Source: JACKAF01 sp041391485
GTDB lineage: Bacteria; Bdellovibrionota; FAC87; UBA2466; JACKAF01
Length of the DNA: 64,000 nt
Assembly: GCA_041391485.1 (NCBI GenBank)
Contig: JAWKNY010000001.1
Location: 1-64,000 of the forward strand
Reading direction: 5' to 3'
The translations under genes and the position numbers were made by a program. The first letter of the stretch is position 1, and every line of letters begins with the position of its first letter. Positions 30,630-42,038 of this stretch are shown here, in pieces. Under the pieces are notes generated by a model. The model searched no databases, was not told the DNA's origin, and saw only the letters and a program-made list of their open reading frames with translations.

Positions 30630-31352
30630 ATGGACTTTCGCCGACTGCAGATGGGCGCAGACGTTCTTGCTGGGATTATGGAAGACAAACCTTTGGAGAC
30701 GTTCGAGGATCAGCTAGCGCCTCTTTCGCTCCAATGGGCGTGTGAAGAGCTGGCTCAAGAAAAGCCGCGCCATGAAAAAACGAATCGATGTGCTGCAACT
30801 AAATATGGGATGCTGCTGCAGCTATGACGTTCACCCTCCGAGCGGGAAGCGATTGGAGAAGGTGTTCTACCAAAATCCAAGATCGAAAACTTCTTGGATG
30901 TAGCGAATCTAAGCTGTATTGCAGTTGTTGGAGCGAACTAATGACGGTGTGACTGGCGGTTGTCGCTCCTTCTGGCGACCGGCGCACTGAATAAAGAAGC
31001 CATCAACAATTGGGATGGGCGAGGCGTATTGAAACCGAACCTGCCACACCTTGCGCGTCGAGATTCGCAGAGACGGTCAAACTCACGGGTGTCGGCAATT
31101 AAAAGGCCGGACGGTGTGCGCTAGAATATTGCTGCATCGTTCAGCTGGAGGCTACTATGGAACCACACCGTTCATGAGGCGACTTTTTTCTCCAGTTATG
31201 AGCGTTTTATAGTTGGTTTCAAGAAAAGCGAAGCAGAGTCTGGGCCAACTTCGGTGCCAGATACCCTCGACGTCACCGTAACCACGTCCAAGAAAGAAAG
31301 TGTTCGCGGATTCTTTGCTACGATGTTCTATCCAAGAAAGACCACCGAGTGA
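30630..31352 (+). other. Unresolved probable coding region
   Basis: A plus-strand frame from 30630 gives 65 codons without similarity; the last 60 codons before a TGA at 31350 read HEATFFSSYERFIVGFKKSE...VTVTTSKKESVRGFFATMFYPRK, which looks like real protein. Frames between cannot be joined with certainty. Confidence 0.3.
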
Positions 31353-31403
31353 TTGGGTCGATGGTTGAGAGTTTAAAGCCGGTATTTCGAAAGAAAGCGG
31401 CTG

Positions 31404-32095
31404 CTAACTATTTCGAAGATTGTAGCCACTACCCAGCAAAGCGGCCGCCAAAAGAAAAAGCACGATGGAAATCCGCCGGTGACAGCAAAGCTTACCGGGT
31501 AGCCGCATCCCCCACTCCCACGAGGCAATGCCTAAAGCCATCAATGGTATAAAAAAGCGGATTGAAACGCGAGAATTTCGCAAAACTGGGCCGAAAATGG
31601 AGATGGGGTAGAACATGCCGCCGAGGTAAATCAAAGGCAGAAGCAAAAACGTCGTGTACAACCTCGAGATGGCTTCAAAACTGTCAGGTACGAGTTCCGG
31701 CAATAATCCCTAACCTGCAGAAATCATGCGGAAAGCTCCTGGAGCTTGCCATCAAGCGAATAAAGGCGACGAAACAGGAAGTGTCGTAAAGAAGCAAGAA
31801 GTGATATCGCAGCAGCCCCACCACAAGTCCGCCAATCATGAACGCCAAAAGTATAGGCCATGATGAATTGAGCTGGCCCGATGGGTCAATACCGAAAATG
31901 AAGTACCACTCATCATACAGATGGCGCGAAATGAACAAAGAAAACGAGCTGTTTGCCGAACGCGTTGTTGAGCACTCCCATCAAAACCAGTCCGGGCACC
32001 ACAAATTGTATATAGGTGGAGTGTACGCGCCCGCCGAAATCCAGTTTTGAAAACTCAAATAATGTCAGTACGAGGAAGAGGTGATCATGGGGCAA
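31404..32095 (-). CDS. ABC-2 type transporter permease (frameshifted)
   Basis: About 230-240 aa expected. Segments in order: DFGGRVHSTYIQFVVPGLVLMGVLNNAFG, FISRHLYDEWYFIFG, ILLAFMIGGLVVGLL, YTTFLLLPLIYLGGMFYPIS, VSIRFFIPLMALG. This is the NodJ/YadH type, with the permease motif (LIYLGGMFYPIS) typical of polysaccharide or drug exporters. Several indels. It lies directly downstream of its ATPase gene on the same strand. Confidence 0.7.
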
Positions 32096-33150
32096 TCAAA
32101 GGTCTGGACGGGGGAGACAAACCTGCACCGCAGCACCTCTTTTTTTAGCAACGTCCAAATGGCCGAAAGTACTTGTCCAGGCGCTGCTCTCCGTGCAGGT
32201 CAGTCCGGTGAAGTTCACGAATACATCTTCTAAGCTAGGCAGTGGTTTCAGCATATAGACACAATCCCTTCTGACAGTTTGCTGCAACGCGCCCGCTGTG
32301 GTGGTGTCCCTAATTAAAATCCTTTTTGACACGCCATCTTCCCAGATGGGGACGGAACTCGAAAAAAACGATGCGGGCAGCTGTTCCAGCGGCGTCAACC
32401 AAGCTTTCGGCGTCCGAGCCCGGTCCACCTGCTTCATCAGGTTCGCGGTGAGATCGACGGCCACTGCTTTACCACTGTTTGAGGATCTTATTACGATTAC
32501 ACATTTACTCAGCTTCCTCAAGGTAATGCGGTGGTGGTACCACCGTGGTCCCTTCCCTGTTGATGTACTTGCGACAAAGTCCCAAAGTGCCCGGCGCAGC
32601 TCACATCCCCACCGGCCGTCGGCTCATCCAAAATAAACAGCCCGGTTTAATGCCCAAACCTTAGCCTGGCGAAACATCTTTTCATTCCACGCGGACAGCG
32701 CCGTGCATTTTTTTTTGTGTACGTGCGGTCTGGCGCCAGCTTCTCGGTGATGATAGCTCACGCCGCGGGATCGTCAGCGACTCCGTAGTAGCCCGAACCA
32801 GATCTGCGGCGCTTTGCCAGCCGTAAGGATCGAATACCACTTCTGTCTGCATGACTATGGCCGGCGATCCTCCGGTGATGACCGTGTCATATCCAAGACC
32901 CGCACTGCCTTTGCATCTTGGCAACGCCGGTAATCAGACAGATCGTTGTGCTTTTGCCCGCTCCGTTGGGGCCCAGAAGACCGTGTTGAAGGCGTCCGGG
33001 TTGTGGGCGAACGCCCACCAGCAAATCCGCACGGGACGGGCGATAACGTCCACGGACAACGCCAAAGCCCTCTATCGAACCCAGTTTGCGATCCCGGGTA
33101 TGAAGGCGGAAAGTAACGACAGAACCTTCAACGGTCAGCGCCCCTCGAAG
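32096..33150 (-). CDS. ABC transporter ATP-binding protein (frameshifted)
   Basis: About 310-350 aa. Walker A read as GLLGPNGAGKSTT near 32960, Q-loop region with VFDPYG, the Walker-B region is scrambled by indels near 32620 (an ILDEPTAG-like reading), and the C-terminal LPSLEDVFVNFTG of YadG/NodI-type subunits is clear near 32240. Pairs with the ABC-2 permease that follows. Substrate unknown. Confidence 0.7.
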
Positions 33151-33680
33151 CGTAGGCCGAAACCTTCGTTGGAGAGGTTCACGACATCCACCAGCCGGAA
33201 TCGGTCAAGGCCGGGTACGAGCACTTCAGCTTGCAAGGAGGTCGACGCGCGATCGTTGACGCGTTCATGATAAGTTTCTCTTCATCTGTTGAAGGATCGA
33301 GAAAGGTCCACCTGCGAAGAAGATATCGGAGGGATCGGCGCCTTTGGAACCGAACAAAGGCTCGGCGGCAACCACCTCTCCTTCAGGAATGCGCTCAGAG
33401 TCCTGCGGGCGTCGCTCGGATGACCGAACAGGAAACTCGGATTGAGATCGCGAATTCGACCGGAAGTGGCTCACAGCGTTTCCGCCGGACGTACTCAGGA
33501 AGCTAACGCCCACAACATCAATGGAAAAGTCTTGGCAAGTGTTGAGAACTGCTTCATGCCCGGCAATACCTTCACGATGCAGTCATAGCCTGCACTAGAC
33601 GGGCGTTGGAAAACATCTGGCGGCAAACGGTCGTTGTCCACAATCAGTACGTTCTTTACGCTCGTCGCTCATACTCTCTG
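33144..33680 (-). CDS. Response-regulator/PilZ-like fragment (frameshifted, uncertain)
   Basis: After bridging shifts the reading starts VKNVLIVDNDRLPPDVF, like a receiver domain, passes RIRDLNPSFLFGHPSDARRTLSAFL, and ends RFRLVDVVNLSNEGFGLRFEG, like the strand of a PilZ domain, with a TGA at the start of the ABC ATPase. The parts may not belong to a single gene. Function cannot be settled. Confidence 0.35.
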
Positions 33681-33771
33681 CTTTCTTTGTCGGTCCCGCA
33701 TGACTCCTAAACGACTGCTGCTGCGGGATTGACTTGGCGCGCCAAACGCGACACGCGCGTAGGTGGAGGTC

Positions 33772-34719
33772 ATTTCCCTGAAAGCTGTGGTTTACAATGA
33801 CCCAGTTTCAGTGGCTCTGACAAATTGCGCGTTGCTGAAATTCCCGCCCGAACCGAAGGCGGGGAGAGGTTCAGATCAAAGTCGCTTACACTTCCGTGAA
33901 TCCCGTAGACTGGAAAATCGTGAGGACACCTAACCGGAATATGCTGCCCCATCCACTTCCCCATTATTCCCGGCTGGGACGTATCGGGAACGGTCGCCGC
34001 CATTGGCGCTGGGGTAAAAAACTTCCATGTCGGAGACGCGGTCTCTACTCTTACGCCCGAAAGCCCGAAGTCAGTGGGGAACCTACGGATGTTTGCCTCG
34101 ATGAAAACGCGGTGGCAGCCAAACCCGGGCGCAGGCTTTGCCCAAGCCGCAGGCATCCCGCTGACCATCTCCACCGCCTGGCGGGCGGTGTTTAATTTTG
34201 CGGCTCTGAAAAAGGGCGAGACGGTACTCATCACGCGGGTGCCGGCGGGGTCCGGAAGCATGGCAGTCAGTTTGCCAAGCAAGCTGGAGCAAAGGTCATC
34301 ACCACGGCGAGTGCAAAGAACCACGCTTACGTGACCGAGCTCCGGAGCCGATGAGGTCATCGACTACACCCGACTTCGGTTTCCGGCTCCTCAGAAAGAT
34401 ACCCGTCGGACTCGATATCGTATTTGATTGCGCAGGCGGAAAAGCACTTGAAGAGAAAGCTGATCTATTGCGCCGACAAAGCCGGTTGGTGAGCATCATG
34501 GAGCACCCCGGATCCCAAGAAAGCGGAGCGGCGCACCTGAAAGCTGGTTTTGTGTTTGTCAGTCCGAATAGCGTTCAGCTGAAGCGGATTGCGGAGAACC
34601 ATCGATTCCGGCAAGGTACTCCCACAACAGACGACTGAAAGACCCTGGAAGAGGCAGCCGCATCGAATGAAAATCAGCAACGGCATGTACGCGGAAAAGT
34701 GGTTTTGAAGGTTAGTTAG
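33772..34719 (+). CDS. MDR-family NAD(P)H quinone oxidoreductase/alcohol dehydrogenase (frameshifted)
   Basis: About 315 aa. Landmarks: KAVVYNDP, VAYTSVNPVDWKIVR, an IPGWDVSGTVAAIGAGV stretch in another frame, AGIPLTISTAWRAVF, the Rossmann AGSGSMAVQFAKQAGAKVI region, GLDIVFDCAGG and the C-terminus HVRGKVVLKVS. No zinc ligands seen, so the zeta-crystallin-like quinone reductase branch is favoured. As in the srkA-like gene, a good GGAGGT site is followed by ATTTC instead of an ATG. Confidence 0.75.
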
Positions 34720-36413
34720 GCGGCTTTCTTTCGCGGTCAAGCGCGGAAGCTCCCTTCCAAGGAACCCGCGCTTCGATGAGCCTTGGAAAAACGGGGATCG
34801 AGTTTCCATTTGACTTGGTTTTCGGACTCGATGATGGCGACGCCCTTTCCACGGGAACCGCTTTCTTGTAGGGTCTGTCGGCGGCTACCGGGGCGTCTAG
34901 ATATGCACAAGTAAATCGCAGATTCGGGACTGTAACGGGATTGCGCTCCGCCTGGCTGCGGCAGCGCGGGTAACCTGAACCGTCGAGCTTTTCGTGATGC
35001 GCCCACGCGATCTCGGCCATGTGTGAAAACTTGTCACCCCAAGGGATGGCTCTCAGAAACTTTGTAAGTTTGGGTTACGGTACGCCTCAATCTCAAGCGC
35101 TCCAAATCTTCGATAACGAACCCGAGGAATACTCAAGAATTCCAGCTCGTGCGGTTCAAAAGCTCTCTTTGGACGAACCCGTCTCATCTACGAATCGGAA
35201 GGCTTTCAGCTCTTCAATCTTTTTGGATTTATCTTCATCGAGCACCGTTGGACGATTCAATTCTCCGACTGCGTTGAGTAGGTACTGCATGCAGTTTGTG
35301 GAGCCTCAATCGCCTTGTGCATCCGCGCCAAATCGATGTCAGTAGGCGCTCTTTTCTCAGAAACCAGGTTTTGCAAGTGTGTTAGAATCTCTATCTCATG
35401 CCGGTAGAGTACGCCTTCGATCCGCTTTTCAATTTTCCAGACCATCCCCAACGGAGAAGTTTTATCCGCCTTCAGCAACGTCTCTTCGCGAACGGTGACC
35501 TTTCCGAAGTCGTGCAGCAAAGCCGCGTACCGCGGCTCATCGAGCTGCTGGTTGTGAAATGAATTTCGCGAACTTCACTATCGCTTCCACGATCGATGGC
35601 TTTGGCCAGATCTGCCGTAAGCACCGCCACGCGCTCACAGGCAAACCGCGTGGATGTCACGTTGCTCGATAACCTGGACGGCAGCTTTCACAAAGCCTTC
35701 CGGTTTCTCAATGTTGGAATACAAAAGTGCGTTTTCGATGGCGGTGCGACCAGGCCATACTTCGAAAGAACCGCTGATCCTCATCCGAGAAGACCGGCAT
35801 CTTGGCAATCGCCGCCGGATCCCCCGTGGGCCAACTCTCACCTACTTCGTTTTACGGTTTACGAGTTGGAGGACACCGAGCGAGTGCCCTTTCGTACTGA
35901 TCAGAGGCTGCACCAACACCGAACGCGTGCGGTATCCGGTCGCTTTATCAAGAAAGTCGCGTCAACGACTTGTAAGGGCCGTCGGCGGTATACACATCTT
36001 CTATCTTCAGGGCCTTTTTCTTGCGGTAACAAAACGCCGCCACGCTCTCCCCGTCGATTGGGATGGCACGCTTTTCCAAAGACTGCGTCAATCGGTCTGA
36101 TTGATCGCGACTTCGAACTCGAGTTCGTATTCGTTCTTTTAGGTAGATCGAGCCGCCATCACAACGCAGTAGGTGCACGGCGTTGTCACGACAATTGTCG
36201 GTAGAGCACTTTGGCCGGGCTACCGGCTTTCCATGAAAGCCACACAGCAACCACCAACAGACTGCTCGAATCGTTCCTGGTGGTTGACCTTTTTGGTGCT
36301 TTTCTTGTCCAAGATAACTCAGCGCGTCTATACTTCAGAAGATTCCAGACAACCTTACCCAATCTCTTCGGATTGTTGCCCAGGGACTCAATCCAGTTTT
36401 GAGACAAAGTCAA
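34712..36413 (-). CDS. GAF-HD-GYP domain protein, probable c-di-GMP phosphodiesterase (frameshifted)
   Basis: About 560 aa. GAF domain: LLRCDGGSIYL, ERIRTRVRSRDQ, YRTRSVLVQPLI and GVLQLVNRK. Then a linker and the HD-GYP domain: LLHDFGKVTV (HD), VLYRHEIEIL, MAEIAWAHHEKLDGSGYP (the GYP motif), ALTAADRPYKKAVP. Such enzymes degrade cyclic di-GMP. Many indels. Start uncertain (TTG near 36413). Overlaps the convergent MDR gene by eight bases. Confidence 0.75.
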
Positions 36414-36459
36414 TACATTCTGATAACCATCGACCTAACCTATGGTTATAATACTCCAG

Positions 36460-37209
36460 ATGTCTCTTGACTGGTCGCGGCAACTCCCACCAGGCACCGT
36501 TACCGCGGTGCAGGAACTTCGGACTGGGCCTGGTTAAACCTTTTGTCACCTTTTGTGATCGGTGGAAGATCCGCCCAGATGCTATCTGGCTACTCTCCGC
36601 CTTCTCGCTGCTCGTCTCGGGGTTTTTCTTTCTTTGTTACGACCTCTTTCTGGGTTTCTTTTTCCTATTCTCCAAAATAGCGATCGCCCACATCGCTAAC
36701 ATCGTCGCTAGAATTAGTACTCCGCCTTCTGCGGCAGGCTACTACCTTCACCGCATACTGGAGTTCGTCGGCGTAAGTTTTGTCCTCTACTGCATTTCGC
36801 AAAATGCATTTGAGATCGTCCCAAGCCTTTTTTCCTTCTGTTAGCCGTCACCTTTTTACAAAGCCACCTACTACGAGTATTACGAAACCCATTGCCCTCC
36901 ACGCCTTGGACATTCACGTGTACCCGTTCCCGCAGGATGACGTGACCACGTCAACAGCCCTCGCTGGATGCGTTACCTCGAAAGGCCGAGGTTTTGTTAT
37001 ACGTGGCAGGCCCGTGCTATCCGCAAGCTCGACATCTGGATGCGCAAAGGTGTCGGCATTCCGGACGGCTGGTATACCGATAAAAACCTGCTGACCCGGC
37101 AAACGGCGTTTCGGCGGGGCTTGCAGCTCGGGGGCTTAGCCGTACTTTCGATCCCTTAGGAATCCAGTGGGCGGCCATCGCCTGCCTACTGGGCTCCAAC
37201 GCTTACTGA
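36460..37209 (+). CDS. CDP-alcohol phosphatidyltransferase-like membrane protein (frameshifted)
   Basis: About 250 aa. N-terminal MSLDWSRQLPPGTVTA then LVKPFVTFCDRWKIRPDAIWLLSAFSLLVSGFFFL, the usual opening helices of this family. The region IVARIS..SAAGYYLHRILE is aligned with the catalytic D-x2-DG-x2-AR-x8-G-x3-D-x3-D, but two Asp positions are not Asp in this sequence, either through errors or because the protein is another family. Ends IQWAAIACLLGSNAY. Would attach a head group to CDP-lipid if correct. Confidence 0.4.
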
Positions 37210-37489
37210 GCGTGGCCTCTCCGGGCCCGGAGACAAAAGCTCAAACACCTCACGCAACGCCTCCCATTGCGGAAAGCGTCTAAATCCAATTGTGAAGAAA
37301 AGCTAACAATACAGCAGGCTTATTAGGATCTGCTTGAGAAAAGCCGATGAGATAGGTATAGTGCGTTATCTTTTCGTCGTTGCCGACCTTACTGATGTGA
37401 AAAAGAATGAACTGGAAAAAAGATCAATATGACCATTGGACGCTTGCCATTTTGATTTCGTTGACCGCCGCCTTTGTTTTGGGCTGTCT

Positions 37490-38536
37490 TTACGCGTTGC
37501 CCTGAAGGTTTTCAAGGTGGCAATTTTGGTCACCCTCACCGTCTTGGTGATTGGGCAAATTACTTTGCATCGGGACAGAAGCTTTGCACCTTCGCGCACA
37601 AAGCCAGTCCCCACACAACCATTCCGTTCTGCCAGTAGTTCTAAGCAGGCCAAACGTTACGCTAACCAAGCAGTGATCCGAGACATTGTCGTTGAACCAC
37701 TTGATCTCCTTTGTCAAGAGCGGCCGGTTCCCCGCAAGATCCGAAACAGAAACATCCTCAACGACTTCAACATCGTCTGAGACCCAGAACCTGTCGAACT
37801 TGTTTTGGCCTGAAGAAGAGAGGAAGGTATACGGGTGATAGTTGCGCACTTCGTATAAACCCAGACGGTACTTGTCGAAGACATCACCGATTAGGTAATT
37901 GTCGTCCTTGCTCCACGAAGTCTTATCTCTTTCGTAGGTGTTGAAATCACCCGTTATGATGACGGGGATATTCTTGGACAGTTGGCGCAACCGCTTGGCG
38001 ATGGCTTCTGACTGGCGCAACCTTAAGGCCGTTTCCTCGGGAAAGGCTTTTAGGTGAACCCCCACGACATAAGCGAGTGCCTCGCCACTGTGGGAATCCC
38101 GAAGCAGCCCATAAAGGGCAGGCCGCCCCTTCTTTGTCCCTTCGGTTACTTCTTCGATGATGTAGTTCTTATCGCCGTTGGCCTTTTCAAAACGGTACTT
38201 TGATTTGTGGCAAAGCACGACGTGTTGGTGGTTGGCCGAGCTGTTGTAGTAAGTGAGACATTGCATCTTTCCCTGGATCACATAACGTTCCAGTCGCGCA
38301 ACATCCACAATTTCTTCAAAAACGATTACGTCAGATTCGTAAAGTTCGTTTCGCAACGTATCTCGGAGTTGTTTGTCTCTTTGATAATCCGATACCGCAT
38401 CGGTAGTCGACTTTAAGCCGTACCACCGAACGTTAAACGTCGACACTCTAAGATTCTGCCCTAGTGCTGATAGACCGGTTGTTACCAGTACAACAATAAC
38501 AACGGAGTAAACCTGCCCCTTCGCCCAAGTAAGCAT
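37490..38536 (-). CDS. Secreted endonuclease/exonuclease/phosphatase family protein
   Basis: 348 aa, uninterrupted. Signal peptide (VYSVVIVVLVTTGLSALG). EEP fold motifs: FNVRW, VIVFEEIVD (catalytic Glu), VGVHLKAFPEE (His), ITGDFNTYERD (Asp/Asn) and VSDHCLVSV (Asp-His). TAGGAG lies before the ATG. Likely a secreted DNase or phosphodiesterase. The last 55 residues after SDH are Cys/Arg-rich and unlike the family, so a late indel may have replaced the true end. The gene looks more AT-rich than its neighbours, which may mean later acquisition. Confidence 0.88.
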   Translation of the reverse strand: MLTWAKGQVYSVVIVVLVTTGLSALGQNLRVSTFNVRWYGLKSTTDAVSDYQRDKQLRDTLRNELYESDVIVFEEIVDVARLERYVIQGKMQCLTYYNSSANHQHVVLCHKSKYRFEKANGDKNYIIEEVTEGTKKGRPALYGLLRDSHSGEALAYVVGVHLKAFPEETALRLRQSEAIAKRLRQLSKNIPVIITGDFNTYERDKTSWSKDDNYLIGDVFDKYRLGLYEVRNYHPYTFLSSSGQNKFDRFWVSDDVEVVEDVSVSDLAGNRPLLTKEIKWFNDNVSDHCLVSVTFGLLRTTGRTEWLCGDWLCARRCKASVPMQSNLPNHQDGEGDQNCHLENLQGNA

Positions 38537-38721
38537 GCTGTCTCCTAAATGTATTTTTTTGCGTTTTGTCCCCCAGCGCGTTCAAAGTTTTCACGTCCGG
38601 AATCGGGTATGCGGGGCCCTTAGCCGGATCGCTCCGAACACGCTACCGAATCAGATTTAGCAGAGTTCGGATCGAACGCCCATACATGCAGCGTCAGTAC
38701 AATATATGGTATCTTTAAAAA

Positions 38722-39272
38722 TTACGGGAGCCACCTGGAAACCTGCTCTAGCACAGGCCTGGCGGGGGGTGCCGGTAATTCAGCTGGAATTCCGGCCCAA
38801 ATAAATCCTATGATCTTTTCAGATTCCGGCAAAATCCCAAACAACTCATACGTGCGCGGGTGGGTACTCAGTTTCCCGGTGCTCCACTTCGTCCCGATGC
38901 CTTCTGCCTGCACAGACTCAGCAGGATTAATTGAACCGCACAGCAAGCAGAAGCGTAATCCTCTCGCGTACGAAACGGATCTTCCGGCGTCTCTTTACAA
39001 CTAACGACGATAAGAGATCCGGGTCCGTTGAGCTTCACAGACACGCTGGCGACGCCTGGGAGTCAGCCGTTCGATCTTCTGCCAGAAAGCCCCAACTCGG
39101 TCAAGCTTTTCACGGTCGTTTTCCCACGATGGTGAAACGCCAGGGAAAAAACTGAGTTTGTGGTTCGGGCCCATTGCGCCAGCTCCGCGCTGCAGGGCAG
39201 CCCTGAAACTTCTCCCGGTTTAAAACGGTGTACAGTGCGCCGGCCTCGGACCACGGTTTCTAATAAAGCCAT
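38722..39272 (-). CDS. Nitroreductase family protein (frameshifted)
   Basis: About 185 aa, FMN-dependent oxidoreductase. N-terminus MALLETVVRGRRTVHRFKP is the family opening (RRTVRxF), LAQWAPNHK follows after a shift, and the end GTKWSTGKLSTHPRTYELFGILPESEKIIGFIWAGIP is the flavin-contact C-terminus. Divergent from clpS. Confidence 0.75.
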
Positions 39273-39404
39273 GGCAAATACCTACCGCCTTGGCATCGGG
39301 TCGGCAAGTCCCACTGATGAAATTCCCCTAAAAGCCTATGAACTTAGTGACTTGCGGGGGCTGGCGATGACTTTGCGGCAGGCTTGTGCTAAATCTAATA
39401 GGAG

Positions 39405-39732
39405 ATGGCCCATGATGATGCGCACATAGGGGACGATACCGAGGGCGGCACGCAAGTCATTACGCGCCCGAATCGCAAACAAAGACCCCAGAATGTATCG
39501 GGTAATCATCCTCAACGACGATTTCACCCTAGGACTTTTGTTGTCCACGTCCTGCAAAAATTTTTCAGAAAACGAGATTGAGGCTACTCAACTTATGTTG
39601 GATGTCCATAATAAGGGAAGTGGCATAGCGGGCGTTTTCACGCATGAAATTGCGGAAACCAAGGCCTATCAGGTAAACGCGTATTCACGGGAAAACAAGT
39701 ACCCCCTAAAGACCACGATTCAAGAGGCATAA
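39405..39732 (+). CDS. clpS: ATP-dependent Clp protease adaptor
   Basis: About 110 aa with one or two indels. Reads MAHDDAHIGDD, KQRPQMYRVIILNDDFT, then FVV-type segment, EIEATQLMLDVHNKGSGIAGVFTHEIAETKAYQVNAYSRENKYPLKTTIQEA. This is the ClpS core that binds N-end-rule substrates and docks on ClpA. One base before the clpA start, the classical pairing. Confidence 0.88.
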
Positions 39733-42038
39733 GTGCTAAGTCGCGAAGTACAAAATCATTTGAGCGAGGCGGTCCGTTTGCCGCAAGCCAGAAGCACGAA
39801 TACTGTACTCGAACATGTCTTTCTGGCGCTTGGACTCTGGTGATGTGGCCGAGATAATCGAAGGCTGTAACGGCTAGATTGTTCCCATTCGTAACGGACT
39901 CCTGGAATACCTGAACCGTTACTGCCCCAAAGTCGAGTTTGAAGAAGATGAGCAACCGCAGTTAACCATTGCGTGTCACCGGCTCATCCAAAGAGTTATT
40001 ACACAGTACGCAGTGCCGATCGCTTTCAGGTCACGAGCGCCAATCTTCTGATCGCTTTCTTTTGATGATGCGGATTCTTATGTGGTGCAACTACTGGCCC
40101 AACAGGGCATCACCCGCTTTGATGTCATCAACTGCCAGCACACGGGCTGACTAAAGAGACTGAGGAAACGAACGAAGAGGGAACGCAAAGCGCGGGTGAA
40201 GCAGCCTTCTGCCCCCGAAGCCCTCCCCTCTACTCAAAAAAGCTTTGCCGTAAACTCCCAACGAGCGCGCGCGCGCAAAGGAAAAGATTGATCCGCTAAT
40301 TGGCCGCGAAGATATCATCGAGCGCGCCGTACAGATACTGGCAAGACGCACAAAGAACAACCCGCTACTCGTAGGCGATCCCGGAGTGGGAAAAACCGCG
40401 ATTGTACGGTCTCATGCGCATCGTCGAAGGCAAAGTGCCGGAGAAGCTCAAGGATGCTGAAATCTATTCTTTGACATGGCTCTGCTCGCCGGAACCAAGT
40501 ACCGCGGAGATTTCGAACAAAGGTTTAAAGGCGTCATCAAGGCCATTGAGAAGAAAACACGGCATCTTATTCATTGATGAGATCCGCTAATTTGAAGTCG
40601 GTGCCGGCGCCACGAGCGGCGGCTCCATGGATGCCTCCAATCTGTTGAAACCCAGTTTGGCCAACCGCACGCTTAGTGTGATCGGTTCGACGACTTACAA
40701 AGAATTTCGCTCGTATCTGGAAAAAGATCAGGCACTCATCCGGCGCTTCCAAAAGATTGAGGTCAAAGAACCGACTCCCGATGAAGCGGTCTCGATTCTT
40801 GAAGGGCTCAAGGGGCATTACGAACAGTTCCATAACGTCTATTACCCGGGCGATACAATTAAAGCGGCCGTGGATCTCTCCAATCAGTCACCTGCCGGGG
40901 CGCAAGTTACCGGATAAGGCCATCGACGTTATCGATGAGGCCGGGGCACGCATTCGCTTGCGAGCGCAGGACAATAGCAAGAAAACCGTTCACGTATCGG
41001 ACATTGAGTCGGTGGTGGCGGCGATGGCACAGATCCTGACCAAGTCCATCACCGCTGATGATAGACGTCTCTTGCAAATCTAGAGCCCGAGTTGAAGGAA
41101 GTTATTTTTGGACAGGATTCAGCCATCGATCCCTGGTGAAGCGGCTATCAAGATGAACCGCAGCGGGCTTCGGGAAACCCGAACCGACCCGTGGGGTGTT
41201 TTCTTTTCACCGGCCCGACCGGTGTAGGCAAAACTGAGGTTTGCAAGCAACTCGCCCGCATCTTGGGAGTTTGAGCTGTTGTTTGACATGAGCGAGTACA
41301 GGAGAAGCATTCGGTCTCGCGCCTGGTAGGGGCAATCTTCCGTACGTGGGTTTTGACGACGGAGGTCTTTAACCGAGGCCGTAAACAAAACCCCTTATTC
41401 CGTCCTCTTGCTAGGACGAAATCGAGAAAGCCCATCCTGACATCAGCAACATCCTGTTGCAGGTGATGGACAACGGCAAGCTCACCGATCCCAACGGACG
41501 CACGTCGGACTTTAGAAACGTGATTTTGGTCATGACCTCAAATGCCGGTGCCCGTGAAATGGCGCAGAAGATCGGCATCCAGCAAAACGTCGAACAGCAA
41601 AAGTCCCTTCAGGCCGTTAAGAAGCTGTTTGCACCGGAGTTCATCAACCGCTTGGACGCTATCATTCCGTTCGCTCAATTGAGCGAACCGATAGTGTTGC
41701 GGTCATTGATGTTTGTGGACGAACTCGTCAGCCCAGCTGGCTGAAAAAGCAATGCAACCTGATTCTCTCTGGACAAAGTTCGTAAGTGGATTTACAAGAA
41801 GGGTTTTGATCCAACCTACGGCGCGCGCCCTCTCTCACGGGTGATTGATCAGGAAATCAAACGCCCCCTTTTGGTGGATCAGGTTCTCTTTGGTGACCTG
41901 GTCGGTGGCGGTCAAGTGATCGTAGACATCAAGCGCGATAAGTTCCACTTCACCTTTGAAAAGGTGTGCGCAAACTTCCTAAAAGACCCCGAATACGCTT
42001 TAAGGTCCTATGGCCGTCCCACGCAGCACCGGACGTGA
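39733..42038 (+). CDS. clpA: ATP-dependent Clp protease ATP-binding subunit (heavily frameshifted)
   Basis: About 760 aa. N-domain (LSREVQNHLSEAVRFA), linker, first AAA+ domain with DPLIGREDIIERAVQILARRTKNNPLLVGDPGVGKTAIV, GTKYRGDFEQRFKGVI, ILFIDEI, GSTTYKEFRSYLEKD; second with FTGPTGVGKTEVCKQLA, FDMSEY, LDEIEKAHPDISNILLQVMD, TSNAG; and FIYGARPLSRVIDQEIK-type end. About nine indels. ClpA unfolds proteins for ClpP; clpP is not in the window. This essential-type gene being so broken argues for sequence error. Confidence 0.9.

Noticed and set aside
18216..42038. Interpretation of the region as a pseudogene-rich decaying segment or degraded island
   Set aside because: Core genes are equally affected, substitutions to stop are rare, codon-level similarity is preserved, and no mobile element is present.
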